A DNA stretch of 64,000 nucleotides from Scortum barcoo. Taxonomy: Eukaryota; Chordata; Actinopteri; Centrarchiformes; Terapontidae. Shown piece after piece: positions 1-13,100 of this stretch (positions are counted from its first letter, which is position 1; each line of letters begins with the position of its first letter). The translations under genes and the position numbers were made by a program. The notes below the pieces were generated by a model, which saw nothing but the letters and a program-made list of their open reading frames with translations, was not told the origin of the DNA and did not search any database. Location: the NCBI GenBank assembly GCA_023238725.1, contig CM041540.1:3905208-3969207 (forward strand), read 5' to 3'.

Positions 1-3000
1 TTTTGATGTGAAATCCAAAACAACAGTAGAAAAAGGCTGACTTTAACACCGTACCTGTAGCAAATACTGCAGGTTTATTATTTCAGATTTATTTTATTAT
101 CCCTGTGTAATGCTGACTCGAGGCTGGCCAACCAGGTTGCTTCACAAACTTTCAAAGGACGGAGATGTTAAGTTTGACCTGCTGCTGATCTTAAAGTCGT
201 CCATTCTTATCACTAAAATGGAGGAATTAAAGTGATATCAAAGAAATTGATTTATTGATTTAAACTTACTCTGCAGCTCCACTAAAGAAGCACAGCGACA
301 AACGACCTGCTTCAAAGATATTTTATTGCATATTTCAACAACAAGGCTGTGTTTTACATATCTGTGTTTGTGTTGTTTCACTGATTTATTTTAAACTTTA
401 TCTCTTTTTTAAGTGATATTTTTCACAGACCAGCTGTTTGGATTTGTATACTCATAGATTAAAAAGGTCAAAGCAGACTGTTATAATACTTTGAACACAT
501 TTGTTGTTTTCGCTCAGTGTCACGACACCACAAACAACATTATAATGATTTTTAATTAAAGTTTAAATCATCCATGTGTGAGGTATCATGACAACACTTC
601 ATCATGCAGGAGCACATGAAGCCTGTGTGAGGACACTGCATGCTGCTGAGAGACATTAAGTTTGTTTAGTTTCGTTTATTTGTCTCTCTCTTTTCTTTCT
701 CTCTCCGTCAACACGACATCAGGAGTTGTTTGTGTGTTGGGAGGAAAAATATACAAAAATCACACCTGAAGCAGAACTTAACATGACCCACACGCAAACA
801 AAGAACGAGACTGTATCCTCTAAGATATTTAAAAACTGTCCACGGATTAAAAAAAATTAAGGTTTATTCTATAACAGGAGTCAATATTAAAAAATGTACA
901 AATAACAATCATATTCGCTTCATGTTCAGTGGAAACGTGAAGCCTCTTTTAAATATAACTTAAGTCTTATTTCTGTTATTCTCTACCTTTCACCACATAT
1001 TACAGATTTAGTTTTAGTACTTTAGTTTTATATTTTTACCTATAACATCGTTATTTTAATGCTGTTTTCCATCAATACATAATGAACAGGATTCAAGCAC
1101 ATTGCGAGCATTTGATGTGACCACAATGAGCACTTAAAAAGACAGAAATACATTGTTGGGAAGAGGCGATAATATACTTCTTCTTTTTCTTTTTTTTTTA
1201 ACATTTAAACCAAACCACCTGAAAATTTTTGTTTTAAAAATACATTCTGCTGGTTTCAGGTGTTATATTAAGTATTTTGGTGAAATTTGTTTAAGAATTA
1301 GATAAAACAGAAGGTGTTAAGCGTACAGTAAACAGAAAGATACTGATACTGGATTCACCGTTTTAAAGATCTGAACACAACGATGCATCACAATACTTCG
1401 ATTCAATCAACGCGATTATCAAAGGACCGCCATTTGCCAGTAGTTTGGCGCTGCTGCTACGTAGAACATGTCGCCATGTTTACATTTTAGTCTGCACCAA
1501 GTCGGGCAGCTGAAAAAAGAAATAAAACCACCAGTGGGTTTTTTAAAAGCAGATGTTTGGGCACACTTGATGTATTGATAGGAAAAAATAAACCACTTAT
1601 AGAAATCCAAAATTGAAATGCACTGAGAACTGTTTAATAACTGAATCATGATGTGACTGATGATTTCCACCCTGACTGAACACCATTTTAAACTTGACTT
1701 TCCACAGGATGTCTGTGTCAGTCTTGGTAGCACTAAAAATGAGTACAAAAGAAGACTCTTCACTTATCTCACACACATAGAGGAGTGGTCAGTGTGTGTC
1801 CTACTCACTGCAGTCTTCAGCAGGCAGGTGTCCTCTCCGAGATAACAGAGCTCTCCTGAACAACTCGTCTCCATCCACAGGTGATCTCCGTTCACCGCGT
1901 TCTCCTGCAGAGCAGCACAAGAAAACGACAGGAAATAATGACATAATAACTCACATCACACTCGTGCGTCTCTCTCTAGCACGCCACTGATTATTTTCCC
2001 TCGCATTAAACTGCGACCATATGCGCATAAACACTCGGTCAACAAGTGTGTCGAGCACATAATTGCCGCCGCTGAGTAGGTGGGTTTCACAGTGCATGTT
2101 AATTTAAGGTGCTAATCAAAACATTACAGGAGCCGCAAACACACATATATGCATACAAATACGTAAATGTGGATGATTGTACGAAGTGTCAGTAAAAGAA
2201 TGTGACCTGGTTCATACAGCTGTGACGGCTGATTTATTAATATCATCAGAAGCACATATTTTTTTACTTTATAAACAATATTTTGTCTGGCTTGATATCA
2301 GAAATGTGCACAGTTAAGATAATGTATGATGATTTTCTTTCTCACTTTACAGACTGAAATATAGAAAAATATAAATAAAAGCTTTTGGATCTAAAATCAC
2401 ACACTCTTTCTGTGAGAAGTAAAACTACATTTGAGAAAAAAAGTTGAGCTAATTTAATCACTTCACTTCATATCGTGTATGTATCATGTCTCACTATTTC
2501 CATTATTGTACTGAAACTGCCTCATCTACCACTTACTGTTTATTTTATTATTTACCACTACACATATACACTCAGTTTTAATGCTTTTCTTTTGCACTTG
2601 TGGTTGGCTGCATTTCACTGTCAGTACTTGTACAACAATAAAGTCGTAATCTCTTTAGTCTAATTGTCATGAAGTCGACTGACTGGCTGACCAAACAGAG
2701 CCAAAGTTGTCTAATCTTTTTCTCTCGTCTCTCACTTCTCGAACACAGCAGCCAATTTGCGGCTGTAAATCACTTTTAATGGCCAAACATTTCCATCTCC
2801 TCCCTCTACTCTAAATTGTACATGAAGAAAAATACAAAATAAAAGCCTGCTCTTAGCTCTTGCGGAGGCCACTTAGTGAATATGGATGCTATCTGACTCA
2901 TCAGCGTCTAAAAAAGGAGGGCCATAAATCTACAGAAAAATCAGCCCCTGAGTGTATATTAATGAGTGACTGAGTGTTTAGGGCGATTATATACAAGTGT

Positions 3001-4553
3001 GTGTGTGTCGTGCAGAGAGGTAAAGGCCAGCGGTGACGTGATGGAAGTGTCCCTGCAGACCAAGCCGGCGTGGAGGGGGGGTGGGTGCTCTCAGATGTGG
3101 GCCGGCAAACAGTTTGTCTACTTATCATCGTCCGATTAATAATACAATATTTACTATTCATTATGGACGTATGAGTCACCAGCAGCCTAATTATGCTGCA
3201 TAATAGACGGTTACAGGAGTGGAGGAGAGACGTTATGAGCTGATCACACTGACAGGCTTTGTTTCTGAACTCGATCACTCAGGAGCATTTTGGAGGCCTT
3301 TTTTGTGCCCAAAGCGCCTTGTTTGTTTTCATTTTTGAGTCTAGTGTTCTTCAGATAAATAAAAAAAAAAGCACCTACATTGATGATTCTGAGTAAAAAC
3401 CTCCCTCTGTCACAGCCGCTCTTTTTTTGTTTGAATCAGATAAAAATAGACACAGGCGGGGCCCATTGTAAACAAGGTAAAGTCGGCAGCAGTTATTTGT
3501 GCCAACCTCGTTTTAGAAATAGAGACTACCATCATGTGTTTTTTTTTTGATAACTGCAGACTAAAATAACTACATTCACAGGCGATTTATAAAATGTGAT
3601 ATCATTTACAACCTAATTAAAAATGAATTTAAGTCTTGAACTTTTGGAGGTTATAAACTGAAGTTAACTCTAGCTGATAAAGATTTGAGATGACTGATTA
3701 CAAAAAATTCTCCTTGATTTGACCTTTTTCTGCAAAAGCGTGGGCCTTTTACAAAACTGCACACACTTGTGAATAATGCAGGGATTCATTTTTGTCATCA
3801 CATAATCAAATTTCTTGATATATCATGTGCCTTTTTGAATTGAAAACAGCTTTATAAACATCCTGTTTTTATTCACATGGATTTCAGTGGAGTTGAAGAT
3901 ACCGAATCCAAAATTTCTGCACCACTTTTTTTGACATTTCTGTAGAATTTGCTGAGTTGTTTCATGACATTTTTCAGGGTATTTTCCTTATCAACATGGC
4001 ATTTTCCTGAGCTTGTGCCCGAGTCAGAGCAGAAAGCATTTTTAAAATGTCTCTTCAACTTTCACGTGGTGTTACGAAATCACATTAAATCCTGATAAAT
4101 AATAATACCTAGAAGTAAAAAAAAAAAAATCACCTCTCACAAAACCCTGACATGCAAAAAAAAAAAACAAAAAAAAAAAAAAACAAACACACTCACTCGG
4201 TAATTATCAGAGACCCAAAAGGAAAAAATTGCTGCTTTTTCATTTCCACATGAACATATGGCTGTTGAGACCAGTCTGCTAACAAATCTGTTGGCATGAA
4301 AATCCAAATGTCATCGGTGACTCAGCCAAGACAGAATAAGGACAACGGAGACTGTGACAACTGTCTTTTTGTGCAGCGTCTGGACCCGTATTGATGTATA
4401 AGCATCGTGTATATCGTCTCTTTTAAGAACATGTCTGTGGAAAATCTAATAAAGCATAAACACACACTTAAACAAGAGGCAGAGGACAAAAGAAACCAAC
4501 GGAAATATGATGGTTATTCATGTTCGGTTATATGAAGTGAGTGAACGTCTTAC
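1..4553. other. dgki intron 2 (partial)
   Basis: AT-rich, with no coding exon seen on either strand. It holds a retroposon-type 3' tail at about 2560-2658, A-rich tracts near 4120 and 4156-4185, and a less repetitive block at about 2895-3265. Confidence 0.6.
2560..2658 (+). repeat. possible LINE-type 3' tail
   Basis: The text TTGCACTTGTGGTTGGCTGC followed by ATTTCACTGT, ending in AATAAA (2637-2642) and AAGTCGTAATCT, resembles the 3' ends of fish non-LTR retrotransposons. No reverse transcriptase remains, so the element would be a severe 5' truncation. Confidence 0.45.
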
Positions 4554-4662
4554 CGTCCAGTCCACGCCGGTGCGAAGGTCTTTGTTGGGCCCGTTGGACG
4601 CAGGAGGCAGCGAGGGTTGAGGTGGACCGAGGTGCTGGAGGCCTGAGCGGGAGATCGCTTTC
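4554..4662 (-). CDS. dgki: dgki exon 2
   Basis: This 109-nt exon encodes the rest of the split arginine and then 36 residues from KAISRSGLQHLG to NGPNKDLRTGVDWT. The acceptor is a T-rich tract ending TTTTTTAG|G and the donor is ACG|GTAAGA, in phase 0. In the family the next exon begins the sequence that leads into the first C1 zinc finger. It was not found downstream in the window. Confidence 0.93.
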
Positions 4663-7076
4663 CTAAAAAACACACATGAAACAAACAAAAGAGAGAGAGA
4701 AAAATCACCAGTCATCCTCATGTATGACACAGACGCTCTCACCACGGGAGCGTCCAAAGCACAGAGAACTAGATTTCAGTATAATTTAGCATGTAAATTA
4801 ATTATTCATGTTATGAGACCGCATTTCGGCGGGTTCAGCTGGAGATATTTGGTGGAAGGAGAAGTGGGAACAGCTTGGAGGAGAGGCTGCCAGCAGCACT
4901 TTGGGGTGACGAGAGAGAGACAGATCCGTTCTGTCAGAGGATGAGTCAGCAGTCAGCTCGCTCTCCATGTTTCAGTCTGAGTTTCACCCCGTCGTACTTC
5001 CTCTTCCCACTTTCTCTCACCTATATGTTTACCTATTTCTCTGCGTTTTCCCCACCGTCACCTCGTGGAAAAGCCAACGCGTGCGCCCATGAAAACATCA
5101 TCCCCCTGCAGATTCATCCATTAACAGTGACATTAAAGTGCTCACTAAAGCTTCTTTCAGTGGTCAAATCGTCTTTAAACGTCCTGAAAACCTGTTTCCC
5201 GAGTGATGTGCATTTTCAATTTTCAGCCACAGCTTCAGTTATTTTGGTTGTTTCACATGAGAGTTCAGTATTTGTGTTTTTGTCCACACCCACACAGTCC
5301 TGATGAAGCAGATTAGCTGAGGTTTTCACTGTTGCTTTATTTAGTCGTGTATATTTAACACTGAGAAATATCTCAGATTCAAAACTGAGTTTTCAGCCGG
5401 GTAAAGTCTCATTTTTAGTTTTTGAAAGGACTTTTTTAAGCAAATAATTGTAATAAAAGATAAGTCAGTACTCAATCCTACCAAAAAGTCCCATATACAA
5501 CAATATTAAACTCTGATCAAACTGCATATCATACACATTTAATCTACGTAAGAAGATCAATATCACTTCAATAAGTCCTGGAAAATTTCTAACACTGTGT
5601 CTGATGTTCAGTCTAGTTTAAATCTAAACTTGAGAAACTTTAATTGTTATTCCACTGACTTTAAAGTGTTTTTCCCTTTGAGAGGTCATTTTGGAAGAAT
5701 ATTCAAAATATGTGCTCAGTCTTTTTCCTCTATATTTGTCATGGGTTCCCCTGCCATGTTAAAGTATTTGACTTTCATATTCAGTAACACAGGAGAAGAT
5801 GAATCATTACAGACTTCAATAGTATCATTTCTAATAATCATTGTATTTATATTTAAATAAATCAACTAAATGAATATACAGTATTTGAACTATTCTCTGT
5901 AAGATGAAATGTGGTGCCAAAATTAAAAAAATCTAAATAATTTGGGTGTTTTTCAGAAAAGGGTTATGCACATTCTTTTAAACTTTTCATGTTTCTTTTG
6001 TGCGCAATGAACAAAACATCTGTACTTTGATTTCACAAAAACTTCCAACACCTTTGTAGATCCAATGAATTCAGGATTCCTGTGTTAAAGAGTTGAAAAG
6101 CGGCTTTTATAGTATTATTTATTATAAGAATGAATGAACGAACGAACAGACGGATGGACGGACGGACGGACGTGTGTCTGTCAGTGGAAAACGTTGCACA
6201 TCTGACCCCCCTGTTGAAAGTTTCAGTGGCCGTCTGTCTAAAATTATCAACCGGGACAAAGAGGAGTCCACTTACACACTCTGTAACCTGATGACACACC
6301 CTGACACACACACTCTAACACACACACGCATGTACGCACCCTCACGACTCCTGGGATAAAAATAGCAATGCGTGGGTGACAACAGCACAAATGCAAGGAC
6401 GTATGGTGACTGGACATATGCCACACAGAACACACACACACCCTTCATAACTCTAATAATGAATGTATATTATTGGTTGACATGATAGAGGATGTTTTTG
6501 ACTCTAACTGGCAGCTTATTTTTGTAGTTTTTTGTCATTAACTGCTGAGGTCTGAGGAAACAAGTCAATTAAGGGAAGTAACACGAGCGGACAGACGGGC
6601 AGCGAACGATCACACGGTTTTATTGAAACCACTTACTCGGAAGTGAAAGCAAAAGCAGAAAGTGAATGTTTGAAGTTAAAGCTGATGTTAAAAAACAGAC
6701 CTTTGTTCACTTTGTTGGGATATATTTTGAAAATCTACACGAAAACAGGAAGAGAAAATGATGAAAATGAGATCTTGAGTGTTACAACAAGACCCTGAAC
6801 ATGCAACACACACACACCCGTTGTTTATTGCCGTGTGTGAGTGTTGAGCAGTGGGGATTATTATAAACTGATTATGGTTGATCAGATAGGAATGAATAGG
6901 CTGTGTGTGTGAATGTGTGTGTGTGCGCGCCTATTAATAATGAAACAACACTTGCATGAAAGTGTGTATCTGAGAGTCAGAGCCAGAGTCAGAGTCAAAG
7001 TCAGAGCTTCTAAAAACGGACCCAGCAGCGACAATGTACTCATCACGAAACAAGATAAATGGAAATACACACTGAA

Positions 7077-7117
<41 letters not shown>

Positions 7118-10100
7118 CATTCAGAGGTCATGGGGCACCATTATATTTGAGTGAGTCCTAATCTACTAAAAGCAGACAGGATCACCGGCATTAAGGCTCA
7201 CTCTTAAAAATCTAAACACAAAAATAATAATATAAAAAAAAAAAAAAAGACCATGCAGTGTGAAGCTTTTCTGTCTGCACACACACACTTTAGAGTTATT
7301 TTAAGTAGATTTGTCCACAAAAAGTGCATCAATCTAAAAATAAATCTTGTTTAAAAGCATTAAAATAAAGAGGAGTGACAGCCAAACAAAGCCAAACTCC
7401 ATCACTCAACATCAACCGTGAATCATCAGCGCTGTTTCATTTTGTCTTTCATATAATAAACTAGTCGACTTAATAAAAAAGAAACACTTTAAGGGGAATG
7501 TGTGTTTTACTCAGGAGGTCGAAATGCTAACCTTACATGTAAAAACTGGAATCATCAAAGCAGAGAACAAAGAGAGAAATGAGATGCAGAGATGTGAAGA
7601 GACTCATTAATGTGTCTAGAAATTATGACGTGTACCAAATTAAAAGCCTGTGAGCTGCAATTTTGACCAAATTTCACAAATGTCTTGACTTCCTCTTTTT
7701 CTTTTTTCTTCTGTTCAGGTACAATTTTATGTTTTGTTTTCTCCAACTCGAGGATCAACCTGTCTGCGAGCTCTATAAGACATTATACAGTGGGGCAAAA
7801 AAGTATTTAGTCAGCCACCAATTGTGCAAAGTTCTCCCACTTAAAAGATGAGAGGTCTCCAATTTTCATCAATAGGTACACCTCAACTATGAGAGACAAA
7901 ATGAGAAAAAAAAAAATCCAGAAAATCACATTGTCTGATTTTTAAAGAATGTATTTATTTGCAAATTACATGGTTGGAAAATAAGTATTTGGTCAATAAC
8001 AAAAGTTAATCTCAATACTTTGTTATATATACCCTTTGTTGGCAATGACAGAGGTCAAACGTTTTCTGTAAGTCTTCACAAGGTTTTCACACACTGTTGC
8101 TGGTATTTTGGCCCATTCCTCCATGCAGATCTCCTCTAGAGCAGTGATGTTTTGGGGCTGTCGCTGGGCAACACGGACTTTCAACTCCCTCCAAAGATTT
8201 TCTATGGGGTTGAGATCTGGAGACTACTGGCTAGGCCACTCCAGGACCTTGAAATGCTTCTTACGAAGCCACTCCTTCATTGCCCGGGCGGTGTGTTTGG
8301 GATCATTGTCATGCTGAAAGACCCAGCCACACGTTTCATCTTCAATGCCCTTGCTGATGGAACAGAGGTTTTCACTCAAAATCTCACGATACATGGCCCC
8401 ATTCATTCTTTCCTTTACATACACGGATCAGTCAGTCGTCCTGGTCCCTTTGCAGAAAAACAGCCCCAAAGCATGATGTTTCCACCCCCATGCTTCACAG
8501 TAGGTTATGGTGTTCTTGTGGATGCAACTCAGCATTCTTTCTCCTCCAAACACAACAAGTTGAGTTTTTACCAAAAAGTTCTATTTTGGTTTCATCTGAC
8601 CATATGACATTCTCCCAATCCTCTTCTGGATCATCCAAATGCTCTCTAGCAAACTTCAGACGGGCCTGGACATGTACTGGCTTAAGCAGGGGGACACGTC
8701 TGGCACTGCAGGATTTGAGTCCCTGGACGGCGGTGTAGTGTGTTACTGATGGTAGCCTTTGTTACTTTGGTCCCAGCTCTCTGCAGGTCATTCACTAGGT
8801 CCCCCCGTGTGGTTCTGGGATTTTTGCTCACCGTTCTCGTGATCATTTTGACCCCACGACCCCACAGGGTGAGATCTTGCTTGGAGCCCCAGATCGAGGG
8901 AGATTATCAGTGGTCTTGTATGTCTTCTCCATTTTCTAATAATTGCTCCCACAGTTGATTTCTTCACACCAAGCTGCTTACCTATTGCAGATTCAGTCTT
9001 CCCAGCCTGGTGCAGGTCTACAATTTTGTTTCTGGTGTCCTTTGACAGCTCTTTGGTCTTGGCCATAGTGGAGTTTGGAGTCTGACTGTTTGAGGTTGTG
9101 GACAGGTGTCTTTTACACTGATAACAAGTTCAAACAGGTGCCATTAAATACAGGTAACGAGTGGAGGACAGAGGAGCCTCTTAAAGAAGAAGTTACAGGT
9201 CTGTGAGAGCCAGAAATCTTGCTTGTTTGTAGGTGACCAAATACTTATTTTACCGAGGAATTTACCAATTAATTCATTAAAAATCCTACAATGTGATTTC
9301 CTGGATTCTTTCCCCCCATTCTGTCTCTCATAGTTGAAGTGTACCTATGATGAAAATTACAGGCCTCTCTCATCTTTTTAAGTGGGAGAACTTGCACAAT
9401 TGGTGGCTGACTAAATACTTTTTTGCCCCACTGTACGTAAAATTTGAAATGTCACCTCCCATCTGTGACGCAGAGATCTCCAGAGTTTTATACAAACAAA
9501 GTTATGCTTTATTTTTCTTTTTTGTTTTTTTTAGCTCCAGCTGGCTGATGAAAATGAATTTAACAAGGCGTGAAACAGCCTGCGAGTAAGTACGTGGGGA
9601 ACATAACTGGCTGTAATGTGCATTAAATGACTTGTTGTGTTTAGGGAACACAAACTCAAACCCTCAGGGAACCAAAAGGGAAACAAACCCTGGATGACTG
9701 ATTCGGAGAGTAAAGCACACTCATAGGAGCGACCAATTTATTTAATCACAATTTGCCTCATCGGGCTTTACAATCAACACTTAATCTATATAAAACGCTT
9801 TATCCTTAAAGTTCACATCCTGCCAAATGTTAAAGTACACAGAAGCATAATAGAATGAGAAAAACATAGTAAAAATATTAAAACATACATAATATACATC
9901 ATATAGAACAGCAGGAAGCACAGTGTTTTGAGGAATATTTATATTTATATAATATTATCATATTATTGGATTATTATTAGTATTAAGAGGCATTTTAACT
10001 ACGTATTTTATTCCTTAGTAGTTTAATTTATAGCAATGCTTTGTGTTTTTTAAGCTATTTAAAACCTAAATGTAAATAAAGGAGAATTAAACTAAACTCC

Positions 10101-13100
10101 GAACAGTTTAAACGCCACCGACTCCCTCCCTCTTTATCAGCCCTTTCCCCTTTTACTGTCTCTGGAACTAATCGCCCTCCTCTTCCTCCGCTCGCTCGCT
10201 CTCCCCGTTTTTTTTTTTTTTTTTTTTAACCATCAGCTTTCTCACATCTTCCCCTCCCATCTGCCTCCTCCTCCTCCTCCTCCTCCTCCTCCTCTAATTC
10301 CTCTCCTCTCCTCTTTTCGGCTTTATTCGCTCCTCCTCTCCTGTCGTCCTCTGCTCTTTTTTTTTTCCTCATCCACCCCTCTTCGTCTCTTCTCCTTATT
10401 CCTCCTCCTCCTCCTCCTCCTTCCTCCTCCTCCTCCTCTTCCAGCAGAGGTGGGTTGTCAGGCGTTTCCATGACGACAGCGACCTTTAACAGCACGGGAG
10501 CATCGGCAGCTCATCCAGTAATTACATTGGTGGAGAATCTCTGCTCTATATATGAGTGTGTGTGTGTGTGTGTGTTTTAGCAACTTTACAGTCCACTGTA
10601 AATGCAGTAACTTAGACAGAAGCCTCATCACCTCGTGGGATGATTTTGTGTGTATGCAGACACACACACACACACACACACCCTGTCTTAATTTCTCTGC
10701 CTACACTGAGGATGATGTAATTCCTCGACTGTTTTCTAAACGTGCTGCTGCTGTGTAACGGCGGACGGGTCGTCTGTTACTACAACAGGAACTGTTTTTA
10801 TGTACTTCAGCGCTGTTCAGGTGATCAAGGTGGGAAGAAAATAAGGCTTCCCATGGTGGGCAGCCTCGGCGACGGCAAACACGCCCACGCCGCTGTAATT
10901 TTCCCTGCGCCGTCGCTGCAGTCGCTGGAGCTGGAGCGTTTTTTGCTGAAAATCCCAGTGTGAGCCTCAGTGTGGCTGCGTGATTTGTGATAAAAAGATA
11001 AAGTGAGAGACACACACACACACACACAACACACACAAAGAAAGAAACGTGGGAACTGCTGCAATAATAGGCAGCTGCAAGTGGGAGGGATGAGCTTTAA
11101 CGTCTTGTGACTCGCGGAGCAGAAGATGTGGTGATTATGTGGGAGAAGTTTGGTTGACAAAAGAGACGCGACTGCACCAGTGTGGGTTTAGTGTTCAGAC
11201 GGTCTCTCTGCGCGGCCAAATGTTTGTTCAAGGTGTGATGAGAAATTCAAAACGTGTAGGGTTTTTTTCTTTTCTTGTATAAGAAGACAAAGTACAATGT
11301 GAGACCTGAGTATGACCGATCAGCTATTAAAGCTTAAATGTTATGCTACGTAAAATATTCATACGCAACACTGTCTTAGAGATGTTTTATCCTCACAGAT
11401 GTCACTCTGAGCTCCAGATGTGCAGATTTAGTTATATTTTCTTTGTTTTACCACCAACATGAACTATAACTCCCCCAACATAGTCACTACATGTTACATT
11501 AACTTACATTCTCCACATCTGTCTCAGGCGTTAAATTAACAAGCATCTTTTGGACTATTATTTTTGCACACTTTCACAAACTGTACAGTTCTTTTGTCTT
11601 AAAAACTCATTGTTCATACTGTTCTTTTGTCACATTTTTCACTGTAAATGTCTATTTTATATTCATTTCTTATTTTCTCCTTGTTAATGCACCAAAGCAA
11701 ACTGCTCGTACGTGAACATTCACTCTGCGAAAAACCTGATTCTGATTTAAAACAAGTCATCTTTAGGTGAACTTCACTGGCTCCAGCTGTTGGATGAGTA
11801 ACAGACCACGAAGGCTCATTTTTCAAATTATTCCTGTACTTTTGAGCTGCGAGTAAAATCTACCTTTACAAAACCCTGACAGCTCCACGGTGAAAAAAAA
11901 CAGCCAGAGACGCTTAACTTCTGATGTTTAGACTCAAGTTACATGAAGAAGCAACTCCAGAATTGATTTGTTTCACTGGCGGTTAACAAGAAAAGCCATA
12001 ATACAGAAGTTGACGCTGGTTAGAGGCAGAATTTCGAAAGGTTAACACGGCAGCAGCTCACCTGTAGCCGAGAAAAGCCGGTGAAACCAACGCACCTTTT
12101 TCACCCTCCCTCTCCTTCCTCCACGTCCACCTGCTCCAACATTTATCATTATCACTCTGAAAGCTTCTCTCACTCAATCTGCTGCTAATATCTTTCTCCG
12201 CCGAGGTAAAAAAATAAAAAAAGATCAAGCGAGGACTGAATCACCCAGCGGTTATTTCCCTCCACACAGCACGGGTCAGGTAATTATGCCAATCAACGTG
12301 ACTGGCAACGGAGACCTGACACCAGACATCTGAGATCTGCACTGTGTCACAATGTGTGTGTGTGTGTGATGAGAGAGAGAGAGAGAGAGAGTGTGTGTGT
12401 GTTTATTATTCAGGCTGAACTTTACATAGGCAGGACAGAGTTACGATTTAGATTCAGATTAGGTTATACGTCAGGGCCTGATGATCACCAAAGTAGCGGA
12501 GAGGTTACGGTTATAGTTATGAAAAGGCAATGGAAGTAAGAAACAATAGTAGTGTGTGTGTAAGAGTGTGTGTGTGAGCAGTGGTGTCCGATGAACTATG
12601 ACACTGGATCCACTGCGCCTCACCACCGCCGCCTCATAAGCACATTTACAATAAGTGCAATCTGATTAAAAGGATTAGAGCCGGGCGTTAGATCAGGATA
12701 CGATTGATAACATTCATACTCTTATGTTATAGATACTGGACACATGGGGTTATTAAAAGACATGAAGAGAAAATACCTGAACCAATAAGTGGGAGCAAAT
12801 TTTAAAAAAATCTTAAGAAAATCTGAAGACAAAAATGCTAATTTATGTGAGTTTTTATCCACCAATATTGTGAAAATATTGGCAGTAGGTGGCGTTAATG
12901 CGTCAGTCTGGTGCCTTTAAATTATTGTTGAAGAAGAGATGACGTGATAATAAAAAGTGCGTCGGTCAAACCTGAAATAGCAGAAAGAAAATATAGATAA
13001 AATTTTGACATGAATGTTTATTTTATGTGTTAACATGAGGAACGTCGAAGTCTCCTCAGTGGACGTTTTAGTCACATGCTTCATGAACATCATCATTATC

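Noticed and set aside
1..4500. dgki exon 3
   Set aside because: No minus-strand match to the conserved ENAVNGEHLW and C1 zinc-finger start was seen.
4720..5303. Open frames of 74 and 142 codons on the plus strand
   Set aside because: No recognised domain, low codon bias, and they partly overlap the opposite strand of the dgki exon 2 flank.
8152..8607. 151-codon open frame on the plus strand
   Set aside because: It is the antisense shadow of the Tc1 transposase pseudogene.
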